A stretch of 64,000 bases of DNA from Hanleya hanleyi (Eukaryota > Mollusca > Polyplacophora > Lepidopleurida > Hanleyidae). A program made the translations under genes and the position numbers. The DNA is taken from contig JAVTVY010037154.1 in assembly GCA_036873755.1 (NCBI GenBank), forward strand, positions 62,001 through 126,000, given 5' to 3'. Shown here in pieces: positions 50,670 to 58,765 of this stretch. Position 1 is the first letter of the stretch. Each line of letters opens with the position of its first letter. Below the pieces are notes generated by a model. The model searched no databases. It was not told where the DNA came from and saw nothing but the letters and a program-made list of their open reading frames with translations.

Positions 50670-50875
50670 AGGTCAACCCAAACGGAATTTTTTTTGGTCT
50701 AAAAATCCTTAAAAATCATAGTTCATACTTCACTTTGTATGAAAAAAATATTGAAAAAATTCTAATCTGATCAGAAACACACGTAATATGGGAGCAAAGT
50801 GGGCTTTTCCACACTTTCACAGCTGGGTTGATGACGTCACGCAGGGAAGTTGCCTGAGAAAAAACAGCGGATAAC

Positions 50876-51157
50876 ATGGAAAGCGAGTGCAGTCAGAGCT
50901 CCGGTTCAGATGTCGATTCGAGCGATATCAGCTGCTTAGATGGAAATATTTTTCGCCAAGAAGATGAAATAGACATAGAGGAGGATGATGACGGGCAAAT
51001 TAACAGTTGTTTGCAGACCAACGGCGGAATTCAGCCCTATCAATTTGAGCCGTACGGCTCCGATTCTGACAGTGACAATCACTCTGACAACGTGGAACTC
51101 GACGACGACAGGATTCGGAGAGGTCGTTTGTTGAATACAGATTGGTATGCAACTTGA
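50876..51157 (+). CDS. Acidic N-terminal frame in nested transposon
   Basis: A 93-codon frame with an ATG, very rich in Ser, Asp and Glu (SDVDSSDIS, DEIDIEEDDDG, GSDSDSDNHSD), followed by GRLLNTDWYAT and a stop. The order acidic region, QPYQFEP, LLNTDW resembles the N-terminus of transposon-associated proteins annotated as P2X7-like, in which a Cys-rich domain starts just after NTDW. Here a GTATGC sequence directly follows the TG of that Trp codon, so a splice donor, or a deletion, may explain why the frame stops. It belongs to the nested transposon, not to the Polinton. Confidence 0.45.
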   Translation: MESECSQSSGSDVDSSDISCLDGNIFRQEDEIDIEEDDDGQINSCLQTNGGIQPYQFEPYGSDSDSDNHSDNVELDDDRIRRGRLLNTDWYAT

Positions 51158-51240
51158 CTGGAAACCTTATTATCGTCATCTATAAGACCAAATGTCCATA
51201 TATTTCAAACTGTATTGAATGTAGAACGATTCTGTGATGT

Positions 51241-51926
51241 AACGAACGAGCACATCTGTGTTGTTATTGTTGTTACTGACCGAGGCAGCCTTTTCGAAGG
51301 GATAAACTCCGGGATTCGGCAGTATGGACAGTAAACTGTTGATAACTCTACTGATATACGTCCGACTTGAATTTTGTTTGTTTTCCCATAATCCCCATGA
51401 AATACCAATTTCAGAATTATATAGTTTGATAAAAAAACTTTGGACATTCATGGCGAAAAATAAGCCGTGGTGAGTGGATCGGCATTCACATTTGCTCAAT
51501 TTTCGACAAATTACCTCAATTAAATTGAAATCGAACGATATTCCCACAATCTCAAATGTCAAGGGATTATGAAAGTATAATTATCACTTCTGTATCTACA
51601 GCCATTCACTCCAATTGGTGTTTTTTATTTATTTACTTATCAAACGTATATATATTTATGAAAGATCATTTTATTATTATTATTAAATAGTATATAATTT
51701 AGATAATTTATTTTGTGCCAACATTTGGCTAAAAACGCATACATAGAATGAATAAAATTGAACATACAAATACAGACATTAAGACACATTGGAACAAATG
51801 GTTAAACGTGTATATATGAAATAGAGACTCATCCAGTCTAACCTGTAGGTGCTCAAGCAACAAATGCCACGCGAGAGCGAGCAGGGCATGTACAGCCGTC
51901 CCCCTGCCCGAGGCCTCGCTTGCAGG
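51241..51926. other. AT-rich interior of nested transposon
   Basis: A minus-strand frame of about 128 codons (51,176-51,562) has no recognisable domain and lacks an ATG at its start. An ATT microsatellite lies near 51,672. TTATTGTTGTTACTG-type simple sequence is also present. Confidence 0.4.
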
Positions 51927-52272
51927 CTAGGTTCGTTCAGCCGATGTCCGTGATAGATTCTCCTTGTCCGATTTCTTTGCCGTCACATTCTGATTGTTCT
52001 TACGTTTGATAGTTGGAATAGCTGTTCTCTTTAGTTTTGGTTTGTACCCGAATTCAACTGCTACGCTGTAGATGTCCTCGAATGATGTCTTTCTGTCAAA
52101 ATGTGCCGAGCAAATTATACGAGTACTGGCTCGGGCCCTCTTTCCACACTCTCGTGTTGCGTACAAATTTCGTCCAATTTGCAGCGATTTTCTCGTCTTT
52201 GGGCCACAAATGAATACTAACACCGTCATCTGTAGTAAAACTGCAACCTCCCACTACACAACGTCGCGGCAT
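51927..52272 (-). pseudogene. THAP-domain protein fragment, frameshifted
   Basis: From ATG 52,272 the frame begins MPRRCVVGGCSF and continues through IHLWPKDEKIAANW, which is the start of a C2CH THAP DNA-binding domain with the first two zinc ligands at Cys5 and Cys10. The second half, IICSAHF (the C-x2-H pair) and the closing AIPTI motif, is in another frame that runs to 51,927, with the shift near 52,122-52,130. After the domain there is only a short basic tail. THAP domains bind the ends of P-type and Harbinger-like transposons. No catalytic domain follows. Confidence 0.75.
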
Positions 52273-52539
52273 ATTTAAAAAATGATGCCCCGATAGATCC
52301 GAAAATCTCCAGAAATCAGCAGCTACATACGACTGTGGTATACGGCTTTAACATAGAGAATACAAGACGGCTTCCCTCCGTGACGTCACAGCTGGAATTG
52401 ACAGGAGAGCGATTTTCACCTTTCAAACGGCAATATCTCGCCAACCAGACTGCACAAAATTATGAAAAAATATCATTATTTTCAGAATCGAAAGGACTAT
52501 TTTTTTATATTTTTGACCTCAGAGCGTTTGGGTTGACCT

Positions 52540-52544
52540 TTAAG
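52540..52544. repeat. Right TTAA target site of nested element
   Basis: TTAA at 52,540-52,543, shared with the TAA stop codon of the core-like gene on the minus strand. Confidence 0.75.
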
Positions 52545-52944
52545 AAAAGATATCCTGGGTCTTCGATGTGCGTCGTCCCTGGGTCGGTCGTCGACTGGTG
52601 CGTGGTCTCGGTGGTGCAGGTCTTTTACTCCCTACGGTGCGTTGTGCTTTGGCCACCAAGACGCCTCCTGCTTCTTTGGCCCGCCGTTTCAAGGCTTCTT
52701 TGGGTGCCGTACCCCCCAAGACATCACCGGCGACTTCCAGTCCACTGCGTACCGCTTGTTTGCCGATTGCTTTCACCCCACGCGTCACCAAGGGCAGGAA
52801 CGTTTTGACGATGCTCCCGAGTATGTTCCCCAATCCATGTCCCCGTTGGATGCGTGCACCACTAAAGACGGGAAGGCCACCGGCGGCCTGTTGGGCATAA
52901 TAGTCCATATAGCTGCGTGCATCGCTCTCGTAAGGCACCTTCAT
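52540..52944 (-). CDS. Small basic virion core / pVI-pX-like protein
   Basis: A 134-residue protein starting at ATG 52,944, which overlaps the previous gene stop in TAATG. N-terminus with a Tyr-rich patch (SYMDYYAQQAAGG), then PVFSGARIQRGHGLGN, then a long amphipathic, helix-prone segment (SIVKTFLPLVTRGVKAIGKQ) and a basic, Pro/Arg/Lys-rich tail ending KTQDIFS. A protein of this pattern sits next to the capsid gene in related elements. The small size, the GxG-type motif near an amphipathic helix and the basic tail recall adenovirus pVI or pX, both protease substrates; that comparison is inference. The frame is intact, and its stop codon was reused as the insertion site of the nested transposon. 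Confidence 0.7.
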   Translation of the reverse strand: MKVPYESDARSYMDYYAQQAAGGLPVFSGARIQRGHGLGNILGSIVKTFLPLVTRGVKAIGKQAVRSGLEVAGDVLGGTAPKEALKRRAKEAGGVLVAKAQRTVGSKRPAPPRPRTSRRPTQGRRTSKTQDIFS

Positions 52945-53731
52945 TATACAAAGTGGGGAGCACGTGCTTGTCGAAAATGAAGTGTCAGCACCACTTTCCC
53001 GCGTTCGAATGCCACCGGTCGTCCCGTGTCATCTCTTATATCCACCGTGATCGTGTTGATGTCGGTTTGTCGTACGGGTAGGTAGAGCATGTGGGTGAAA
53101 CTGTGGGTGACTTGATCTCCATACGTCTTTTAATGGGCACCACCCGTAACAGAGGTGTGTTGATATCGCCCACGATGTGGTTGTCCACCACGTCCGAGTA
53201 GACGTAGAGTCCGTACATACCCGACTTCATATCCATCGGGATCTCGCCTTGGTGGGCGGTGGGACCAGCGAACGTCCGTAGATCGAAACCCAGCATTTGC
53301 TGTAGGATAGGACTCAGTACGACACTCGCGTTGGCGGTGACGATAAGCTGTGCCTTGTCGTTGTGTGCGTTGTAATCGAAGTCCACGTGATTCTTGAAGG
53401 GATAGGTTTTGATGGGTTTTGAAGTATTCGTGACCTCCCGTAGAGCCTTATAATGCAACAGTCTTGATAGCCCACCCATGAACTCCTTGGGAGTATCGTT
53501 TTGGCCTTCGGGGAGTGTGAGTCGGGTGTCTTTTCCTTCGTAGGTCACCTCGTACCAGACTTCATTGGCACGCACGTTGTACCACGAGTAAGGGTATTGG
53601 ATATCCACGAGGCCACATTCCCAGCGCCCAGGTAAATGCAACGGTTGCGGTAACTGGGTCACGTACTTGGCCAAGGTGTTGTCAGGAAACACATCCAGCT
53701 AACTGTTACTGGGTAGGGTGAGGTAAAACAT
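52944..53731 (-). pseudogene. Penton-like minor capsid protein, stop and frameshift
   Basis: The ATG at 53,731 opens MFYLTLPSNS, but codon 11 is TAG (53,701-53,699). Beyond it the frame runs for over 200 codons with family motifs DNTLAKYVTQLPQPL, WECGLVDIQYPYSWYNV and LLRVVPIKRR, then shifts near 53,120 into a second frame that ends at a TAA at 52,946-52,944 overlapping the next ATG. The intact gene would be about 260 codons, right for the single-jelly-roll penton (minor capsid) protein that partners the major capsid protein in Polinton-like particles. The family call rests on the conserved N-terminal motif and position between virion genes. Two independent lesions make it inactive as written. 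Confidence 0.75.
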
Positions 53732-53764
53732 GGCGACTGAGCTGTCCTGCTGCTGCTGTTGGTT

Positions 53765-54581
53765 TTAATAGGTGTTCCAGGCATTGCGGGGTTGTGCCCG
53801 GCGTCGTGTTCGTCGCGTTGACTTGCTACGTGTCACGGCTCTGGAGATGTGGGGTGTCTTGACCAAGGGTGTTTTTTTAAAGGTCTGAAAAGAAGGTGCC
53901 CGTTGTGGTGGTGGTGTTTTGGGGGGTGACTCCGGTTCCCATTCGGATTCCCAAGAAGGCAGTGGGCCACTCGGCGATTGCTGGGTTCGCTGCATAAAGG
54001 CCCAGCGGTGAGGGTTCCCCACCAATTCCTGTGGTACATGCATGTCTTTCAAGCCTTGAGCGAAGACCTCCCATCCTCGAGGATCCGTGTGCGACCTGCG
54101 TTTACGCATCAGGTCATTCACTAAATCCGTCATGTGGGTCCCGGAGACCACCTGATTCTGTACCAGTAGTTCGCCTTTATCATTCCAAGTCATGTTATGA
54201 TTCTGTTTCATCCGTTGTAATACCAGGCCAGCTTGTTTCTTGAACGATGCAGGTACACTCTTCAGCACTTCGTCTTCCACCCACTGTGGGGCTGTGGGTG
54301 GTACCCCTGGTAATGGAGCGGAGCTGTTGGAGCGGTGCTGAGGTCGGCGGTGTGTCACGTGGTGGTGGTGGTGGGGTAGAGAGGGTTTTGTATTGGTCCA
54401 TGAACGTCATGTACCGTTGAAGCGTCTCATTGTACCGTTGTACTTTCTCACTGTCGCTTAACCCCGGTCTCTGTAAGATCTGTTGCATCTCTCCATCGAG
54501 GGTGTTTATGGTCTTCACCGTAGGTGGGACAGGGTAGGGCGATTGGAGGTTTTGAAGGAACCGTGGTTCGACGAGGACCAT
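53765..54581 (-). pseudogene. Conserved Polinton-associated protein of ~270 codons, frameshifted
   Basis: N-terminal part from ATG 54,581 (MVLVEPRFLQNLQSP...) with a helical region (LDGEMQQILQRPGLSDSEKV, QRYNETLQRYMTFMDQYK). C-terminal part in a second frame, roughly 54,300 to 53,765: WVEDEVLKSVPASFKKQAGL, TWNDKGELLVQNQVV, VPQELVGNP and a basic tail rich in Arg, Lys, Ser and Thr. The frames join within a Pro/Thr-rich, G/C-homopolymer region around 54,300-54,375. I recognise the two conserved blocks as one gene that accompanies the capsid genes in invertebrate Polinton-like elements, but its function is not known to me. A DNA- or core-binding role would fit the basic tail. Confidence 0.7.
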
Positions 54582-54594
54582 TTTTTCGTGTGGT

Positions 54595-54939
54595 TCATTG
54601 TCGGCCGAAGAGTCCACCCAATACTGGACCCAACACGGAAGCGGCCAACGGTGCTAAGATGGCCCCGAGAAAGACGCCTTTCTGTAACACCTTTTCCTTT
54701 TGTGTTTGAGGGACCCGCTTCTGGACTAGGGTTCGGAGACCTGTCTTATGCTTGGCCAACTTGGTCTTCTGAGCCGGAGTCAATGGTACGTTGCCTTTTA
54801 ACAGGTTGTACCCGATCTCGCACAGACAGCGTACAAGGTCAGGGTCCGCACCGCGTCCAATGGTTCGGACCAAATCGGGTGGGGCCGTCTTCAATACACG
54901 GAGCGTCGGAGCGTGCTTCCGTATTCGCGCAGACATCAT
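54595..54939 (-). CDS. Conserved small Polinton-associated protein, 114 residues
   Basis: An intact frame. The first ATG is at 54,939 (a second ATG follows at once), and the stop lies 13 nt before the ATG of the next gene. Motifs: ARIRKHAPTLRVLK, DLVRCLCEIGYNLLKGNVPL, HKTGLRTLVQKRV, and a hydrophobic C-terminal part (GVFLGAILAPLAASVLGPVL) that could be a membrane segment or amphipathic helix. The CEIGYNLLKGN block recurs in related elements. The function is unknown to me. Its place in the virion gene cluster suggests a structural role. Confidence 0.7.
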   Translation of the reverse strand: MMSARIRKHAPTLRVLKTAPPDLVRTIGRGADPDLVRCLCEIGYNLLKGNVPLTPAQKTKLAKHKTGLRTLVQKRVPQTQKEKVLQKGVFLGAILAPLAASVLGPVLGGLFGRQ

Positions 54940-54972
54940 GTACAACTAATGCCAGAACCCACACCTCTGCTC

Positions 54973-54980
54973 TTTTTATC
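54973..54980 (-). promoter_or_regulatory. TATA-like GATAAAAA before the 114-residue gene
   Basis: GATAAAAA lies about 35-41 nt upstream of ATG 54,939. Weaker than the TATAAA boxes of the right-half genes. Confidence 0.35.
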
Positions 54981-55029
54981 TACTTCAGAGAACAGAGACA
55001 AAGTCAACCATGCTGTGGTATTCATTATT

Positions 55030-55035
55030 TTTATT
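55030..55035 (-). terminator. Polyadenylation signal AATAAA
   Basis: AATAAA on the minus strand 60 nt after the ATPase stop codon, in a short AT-rich spacer. Confidence 0.5.
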
Positions 55036-55093
55036 ATCCCCATCATCAAACACACACACCCCAGCTGGGGGAGCCACTGTGGGTGTGTTTACA

Positions 55094-55653
55094 TTATTTT
55101 TGCATGTACACGTGGTGGGCCTCTCCGGGAAAGATGGCGGTCCGTAGTCGAAGGTGGTCGGGGGTGGCTTGCTTGAGGTCGAAGAGCATATACCCGTGCT
55201 GAGGGGTTGTCGCATCTTTAAAGGCTTCCAACGGAAACGGTGTGCGGCCGGGATACATCTGTCTCGCCAGGTGCAGCAGTTGAGTGGTATCGCTCGGGGT
55301 TTTGAAGACCACCAGGTAGTGGGCATTTAAGCTGATGTTCCGATGTTCTTTGTTTTTTACTGAACAGATTATGCACAATGTAGATGATGCTGAGCCGTCG
55401 ATGATGGCTGCCTTTGGTAAAGAGTTGGGTGACCCGCGCATCCGTCTCCGCCATGAGATCATCCAGAACCACCAAGGTGTCGGGTTCCAAATCGGTCAGG
55501 TTAGGTAGGCCTTCCACGAACGTGATGTGGGGCATTGGGTGGGGTGATCATGTTGTCGGTGTGTTGAAGGAGCTTCCTGACGAAGTGCGTTTTGCCGGAA
55601 CCCGTCGGTCCTGCGATGACGCAAGTGAAGGGATGCTGCCATCGAGGGTCCAT
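55094..55653 (-). pseudogene. ATP: FtsK/A32-type DNA packaging ATPase, broken and shortened
   Basis: ATG at 55,653 opens a frame with a classic Walker A, AGPTGSGKTHF. The Walker B, LVVLDDLM, and a DARVTQLFTKGSHH block lie in a second frame (about 55,535 to 55,355). The C-terminal part (HYLVVFKTP, ARQMYPGRTPF, MLFDLKQ) is in a third frame that ends at 55,094. One break is at the T6 run 55,353-55,358. Another lies between Walker A and Walker B near 55,535-55,560, where the spacing is also about 15-20 codons shorter than I expect for the family, so a deletion is likely. The A32-like ATPase packages DNA into the capsid. Non-functional as written. Confidence 0.85.
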
Positions 55654-55659
55654 GGTTCG

Positions 55660-55945
55660 AGCTGTATGCGCTGTCGTGGTAACCCGCTCTTGTAAATTTG
55701 GTACGAGTGAACTGGAGTGGTGGTGGTGGGTACAACGTGGGTCGTCGTTGTCTGTTCACTGCGAGTGATGATGGTGGTGGGTACAACGTCGGTCGTCGTC
55801 TGTTCACTGTGAGGGATGAAATCCGGTGGGTTTTCAGACGTAGTGGGTGTACTTGGTGTAGGTGTGGAGCTTGGTGTGGAGCTCGACGTGGCTCGATACT
55901 GGTGCTATCTGTAGACTGCTTTGACTGGTGGCTGGTGTTCTCAGT
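55660..55945 (-). pseudogene. Ser/Thr/Pro-rich stretch, possible membrane glycoprotein stalk
   Basis: On the minus strand one frame from about 55,905 to 55,690 encodes an unusual Ser/Thr/Pro-rich sequence (SSSTPSSTPTPSTPTTS, SEQTTT twice, VVPTTTT) with no stop and no ATG. Directly before it, the frame of the upstream 49-codon membrane gene, read past its TAA, is also Ser/Thr-rich. A 60-bp block is tandemly duplicated (around 55,720-55,775 and 55,776-55,815, both with GGTACAACGT and TCTGTTCACTG). It may be the former ectodomain of the membrane protein, or intergenic drift that happens to be pyrimidine-rich. I do not reconstruct it. Confidence 0.35.
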
Positions 55946-55948
55946 TGG

Positions 55949-56098
55949 TTAAGTAAGACATAGGCTGACATAGGCTACGTCGTAAAACACACCTCCGTTC
56001 AACACACTCAGCAGGGTTAGCAGTATCACCACAAATCCCACTTGCGCTTTGCGCGTTTTGGGAGACGCTGTGTTCAGAGGCAGCTGCTGTTTGTCCAT
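55949..56098 (-). CDS. Type II single-span membrane protein, 49 residues
   Basis: ATG 56,098, stop TAA 55,949. A short basic N-terminus (PKTRKAQ) is followed by one hydrophobic span (VGFVVILLTLLSVLNGGVF) and a short C-terminal tail. Positive charges before the span predict N-in, C-out topology. A TATAAA box lies about 50 nt upstream, which supports a real gene despite its small size. It sits between integrase and ATPase. The stop may be premature, because the same frame stays Ser/Thr-rich beyond it. Function unknown; a virion-membrane or attachment role is only a guess. Confidence 0.55.
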   Translation of the reverse strand: MDKQQLPLNTASPKTRKAQVGFVVILLTLLSVLNGGVFYDVAYVSLCLT

Positions 56099-56147
56099 AG
56101 CACTGTGGTCGGACGTGGAATGAAGGATGACGGCAGTGGTGTCTGAC

Positions 56148-56153
56148 TTTATA
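56148..56153 (-). promoter_or_regulatory. TATA box before the 49-residue membrane gene
   Basis: TATAAA (in GACTATAAAGTC) 50-55 nt upstream of ATG 56,098; it overlaps the integrase 3' end. Confidence 0.5.
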
Positions 56154-57248
56154 GTCGTTGGCAGCGACCCAGGAATTGAAGGAACTGGGCCAGCCTTGCC
56201 ATTTTACGAAATGAAACAGTTTGCCACGTCGACGTTCCGTTTTCAAAATCTGCTCCGCCGTGTAGTAGTCTTGCTGTGTTTTTACGACAGGCTGTAATTC
56301 CGTCTCGTAAAACGTCCCTAGCAACGGTTCCCCTTGAAGATCTTCCAGTTCATAGACTCGCCGCTGTCGGGGTAGGCGCCGTTTAATCAGGAAGTGCTCA
56401 TCGCTCCAGTTGGGCAAGTAACTTTTCTCGAACTTGCCCTTGACTTTACTGATCCGTACAGGGTCCCCGACCTTGTACACCACCTTCGTCGTTCGCTGCG
56501 ATTGCCTGGGGTACAAGACACGCCGGACTTGGGCTTCATTGCGTTGGGTCACGGTAATGGGGGCTCTCTCTATACTCCGGTGATAGGCTCGATTGTAACC
56601 ACTCACAAGTTTCGGGAGAACATCGATGTACCGCCGTGTGCTCTTATAGGTGAAATATTTATACATGCGGCCTTTGAATGTCCTGTTGAACCTTTCCACC
56701 ACGGAAGCCTTGATCTCGTTGTACGTATGGAAGAAAAACACCTTCTGGGTTTTCAGAAACTGTTGGAACGGTCTGTTGAGGAATTCCGTGCCTTCGTCGG
56801 TTTGCAAATACAAAGGTTTGCGCCCGGTCTTGAAGATGTCTTTGAACGCCGCTATGAGATTCGCCCCGTTTTCGTCCGGATGGGTACCACCCACGCATAC
56901 TTGGATAGGATATCGATGCACGTCAAGATATACCGATTCCCATCGTTGTGTTTGACAAAGGCGCTCATATCGACCAAATCCGCTTGCCATTGGGCATCTA
57001 GTCCTCCTACGATGACCCGGTTCCGTAGAAAATGGCGACGGGCAGCTCGATGTAAGGTATAGGTGTCTTGTTTTCTTAACCAATCTCGGACTTGAGCACG
57101 TTGTATCCCCTGGGGTTTGGCCGTTCGATAGAGAGCCGTCAATGCACTATAGGCCGCCGGACTGTCGGGACTGTAGTATAAGTTATCCAACACCTTCTCC
57201 CAGCTCTTCATGGTGACAAATGATGATGGACCCTGGCTCTATCGTTTA

Positions 57249-57254
57249 TTTATA
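57249..57254 (-). promoter_or_regulatory. TATA box before the integrase
   Basis: TATAAA on the minus strand 38-43 nt upstream of ATG 57,211. It overlaps the TAA stop of the preceding PC4-like gene. Confidence 0.55.
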
Positions 57255-57707
57255 ACTGGTATATCTTGGGCCGGAGTTTCTTTCTGATTTTCTTCGTTGG
57301 CTTCCACAGTGTCCATGGTAATGACCAGTCCAACTCGTCTGATGACCGCTTGATAAGCACTTGATCCACATCTACCACGGCATCTTCCAATGCAGACCAT
57401 AGATCAGGGTGAAGGGTAAAATGCACTGTACCTCCATCTAGCCGAGCCAATTGAGCAAAAAAGGGCCGCGTCGGATGTACACATCGTGACACAAGTGGAT
57501 GAGGTCGCCGTCCAGTTCACCAGACAACACCTGTTTGAATTTGGTCCCGCCCTCTTGGGACAGACGAATGTGAGCCGGGCACGGTTGTGTAGGGTCCGCA
57601 TCACAGATGTCTCCCACCTCCTCCATGATATCGACCTTATCCGCATAAACGTGCAGGAAGACCTCGGGGGTCAAGCTGAGATACGCCCGTATTATATGCT
57701 CCGTCAT
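57250..57707 (-). pseudogene. PC4-like module gene A, one frameshift
   Basis: ATG 57,707. N-terminal half: LSLTPEVFLHVYADKVDIME, then GDICDADPTQPCPAHIRLSQ. Then the shared module core: LSGELDGDLIHLCHDVYIRRGPF. A break in the six-base A run at 57,457-57,462 moves the reading to a second frame with FAQLARLDGG, FTLHPDLWSALEDAVVDVDQ and a basic tail (KPTKKIRKKLRPK). The same module occurs in genes B and C. The pattern strand, strand, then (F/V)(T/S)LxPxxWxxL helix resembles the ssDNA-binding C-terminal domain of PC4/p15; this is my inference and needs a structure check. The TAA is shared with the integrase TATA box. Confidence 0.6.
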
Positions 57708-57748
57708 GGTCAGTGCGTGAATGGTACAAGATTTGACTGTCTCTCGTA

Positions 57749-57754
57749 TTTATA
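57749..57754 (-). promoter_or_regulatory. TATA box before PC4-like gene A
   Basis: CTATAAATACGAG 42 nt upstream of ATG 57,707. The same ATAAATACGAG string recurs before gene B (58,290). Confidence 0.55.
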
Positions 57755-58264
57755 GGGAGAACCCCGTGAGATCAAAGGATCGGCTGGTCATATCACTGGG
57801 CTGACTGAGTCTAGCCGGATAATCAATGGCATCATCGTCTGCCTCCGCTTCATTGCTAGGTTTGGTAATTTGTTCATTGGGTTCTGCCGCCGCTTCACTC
57901 AGGGCACGAGCCCACTCCAACTGAACAGCTGACCGCTCGTCCGGTGTAAACAGCCGGTCCACAATAGGCACCACTTTCTCGAGGCTGTCCACAGATCGAA
58001 ATCTAGGGTGAAGCTTCGCGTAGGGTCTTGGTAACGGCCCAGGCGTGGGAAGAAGGGTCCACGGTGTACGTAGATGGCATTGTCTATGTGGATGAGGTTT
58101 CCGTCGAGCTCACCGCTCAGCGCGCGACCAGCAAACATCTCCACGGTCTTCCACGAGGGTGACTTTATCTTCATAGACGTGTAACCCCACCCGGGTTGTA
58201 AGGGGAAGGATGGCTCGTAGGAAGGTGACACGGTTGACCCAATGGCGAACGGTGAATGACACAC
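57750..58264 (-). pseudogene. PC4-like module gene B, at least two frameshifts
   Basis: Three overlapping frames align with gene A in order: RVTFLRAILPLTTRVGLHVY and EDKVTLVEDRGDVC (first frame), LSGELDGNLIHIDNAIYVHRG followed by SFTLDFDLWTA (second), then LEKVVPIVDRLFTPDERSA and an acidic, low-complexity tail (NEAEADDDAID) ending in a stop at 57,750 (third). Breaks lie near 58,125-58,135 and 57,985-57,995. The 5' end is uncertain, because no ATG was found where gene A starts. The tail is unlike the basic tail of gene A. Confidence 0.55.
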
Positions 58265-58282
58265 ACTCTGTCTGACCCTCGT

Positions 58283-58290
58283 ATTTATGG
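58283..58290 (-). promoter_or_regulatory. Degenerate TATA box before PC4-like gene B
   Basis: CCATAAAT followed by ACGAG, sharing ATAAATACGAG with the gene A promoter. The C instead of T suggests decay. Confidence 0.4.
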
Positions 58291-58303
58291 TGAGGTCCCA
58301 CTG

Positions 58304-58630
58304 TCAATGCCACAGCGCCAGGGTCAATAGGGCAAAGACTATTGTGAGGCCAACCAGCCGTCGCTGGTTCCGGCGTGAGCGCACGTGGTCCATAGCCCGA
58401 GCATCAAGGATGGCTGTCATAGTCCAGTAGTGGTGAGTGATGGCACACCTCTCCATCGTGTGCACTCTGTCGAGGACCGCTTCTGTGAACTCTTTCAGGA
58501 TCTGGCGTCGCCCCTCGTTGTCGGCGCCATCAGCACACATGGACCGAACCACTGCTCTGTAACCTGTGAGTGAATTAACCACGGTGGCATGCTGTAAAAT
58601 GCGAGTCGCATAGGGCTGGATGTCCGTCAT
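58304..58630 (-). CDS. Tail-anchored membrane protein, 108 residues
   Basis: ATG 58,630 with TATAAA 48 nt upstream. The first 85 residues are soluble and helix-prone (RRQILKEFTEAVLDRVHTME) with no recognised domain. The C-terminus is a basic stretch (RSRRNQRRL) and one hydrophobic span (VGLTIVFALLTLALWH) at the very end, the layout of a tail-anchored protein. The frame is intact. It sits between PC4-like genes B and C. Function unknown; not seen by me as a standard Polinton gene. Confidence 0.6.
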   Translation of the reverse strand: MTDIQPYATRILQHATVVNSLTGYRAVVRSMCADGADNEGRRQILKEFTEAVLDRVHTMERCAITHHYWTMTAILDARAMDHVRSRRNQRRLVGLTIVFALLTLALWH

Positions 58631-58677
58631 GGCTCTGTAACCGTAGAAATGAAAGTGTGGGATCCAGAGGGACGTGT

Positions 58678-58683
58678 TTTATA
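58678..58683 (-). promoter_or_regulatory. TATA box before the tail-anchored protein
   Basis: TATAAAAC on the minus strand about 48 nt upstream of ATG 58,630. Confidence 0.5.
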
Positions 58684-58765
58684 GACCATGTCACACATGC
58701 GCGCCTAGACGTAGCTCTACGGGTGTAGTCCGTGATACGTACTATTCTGATTGGTTATGTGGCTC

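Larger units (their letters stand above)
50670..52539. mobile_element. Nested 1,870-bp DNA transposon with THAP remnant
   Basis: It begins AGGTCAACCCAAACG and ends with the exact complement CGTTTGGGTTGACCT; TTAA flanks both ends. AT-rich, unlike the surrounding Polinton. It carries an acidic plus-strand frame (50,876) and a minus-strand THAP-domain remnant (52,272), which converge. TTAA duplication points to a piggyBac-like end chemistry, whereas THAP plus the acidic protein type occurs in Harbinger/ISL2EU-like elements; a 2-bp TA duplication would also fit, so I leave the superfamily open. No catalytic DDE domain is visible, so it is non-autonomous or deleted. Confidence 0.8.
55941..57211 (-). 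pseudogene. INT: DDE integrase with chromodomain, frameshifted
   Basis: ATG 57,211 opens the first frame: a helical N-terminus, then WLRKQDTYTLHRAARRHFL and the first catalytic Asp in QWQADLVDM (Asp78), then ILTCIDILSKYAWVVPI. Around 56,870-56,880 the reading moves to a second frame with the second Asp in LQTDEGTEF and the catalytic Glu in KASVVERFNRTFKG (33 residues between them). A C-terminal chromodomain-like region (YYTAEQILKTERRRGKLFHF, VKWQGWPSSFNSW) is seen near 56,150-56,270. The stretch after about 56,150 in this frame does not look conserved and overlaps the small membrane gene, so the true end is probably near there. Polinton integrase inserts the element and creates the 6-bp duplication seen here. 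Confidence 0.9.

Noticed and set aside
52335..52808. 157-codon plus-strand frame
   Set aside because: It crosses the end of the nested transposon and runs opposite the core-like gene; low-complexity and without a domain.
54483..57062. Long plus-strand frames at 54,483-55,202 and 56,394-57,062
   Set aside because: They lie opposite the ATPase, 114-residue and integrase genes and show no domain; they are shadows of the minus-strand genes.
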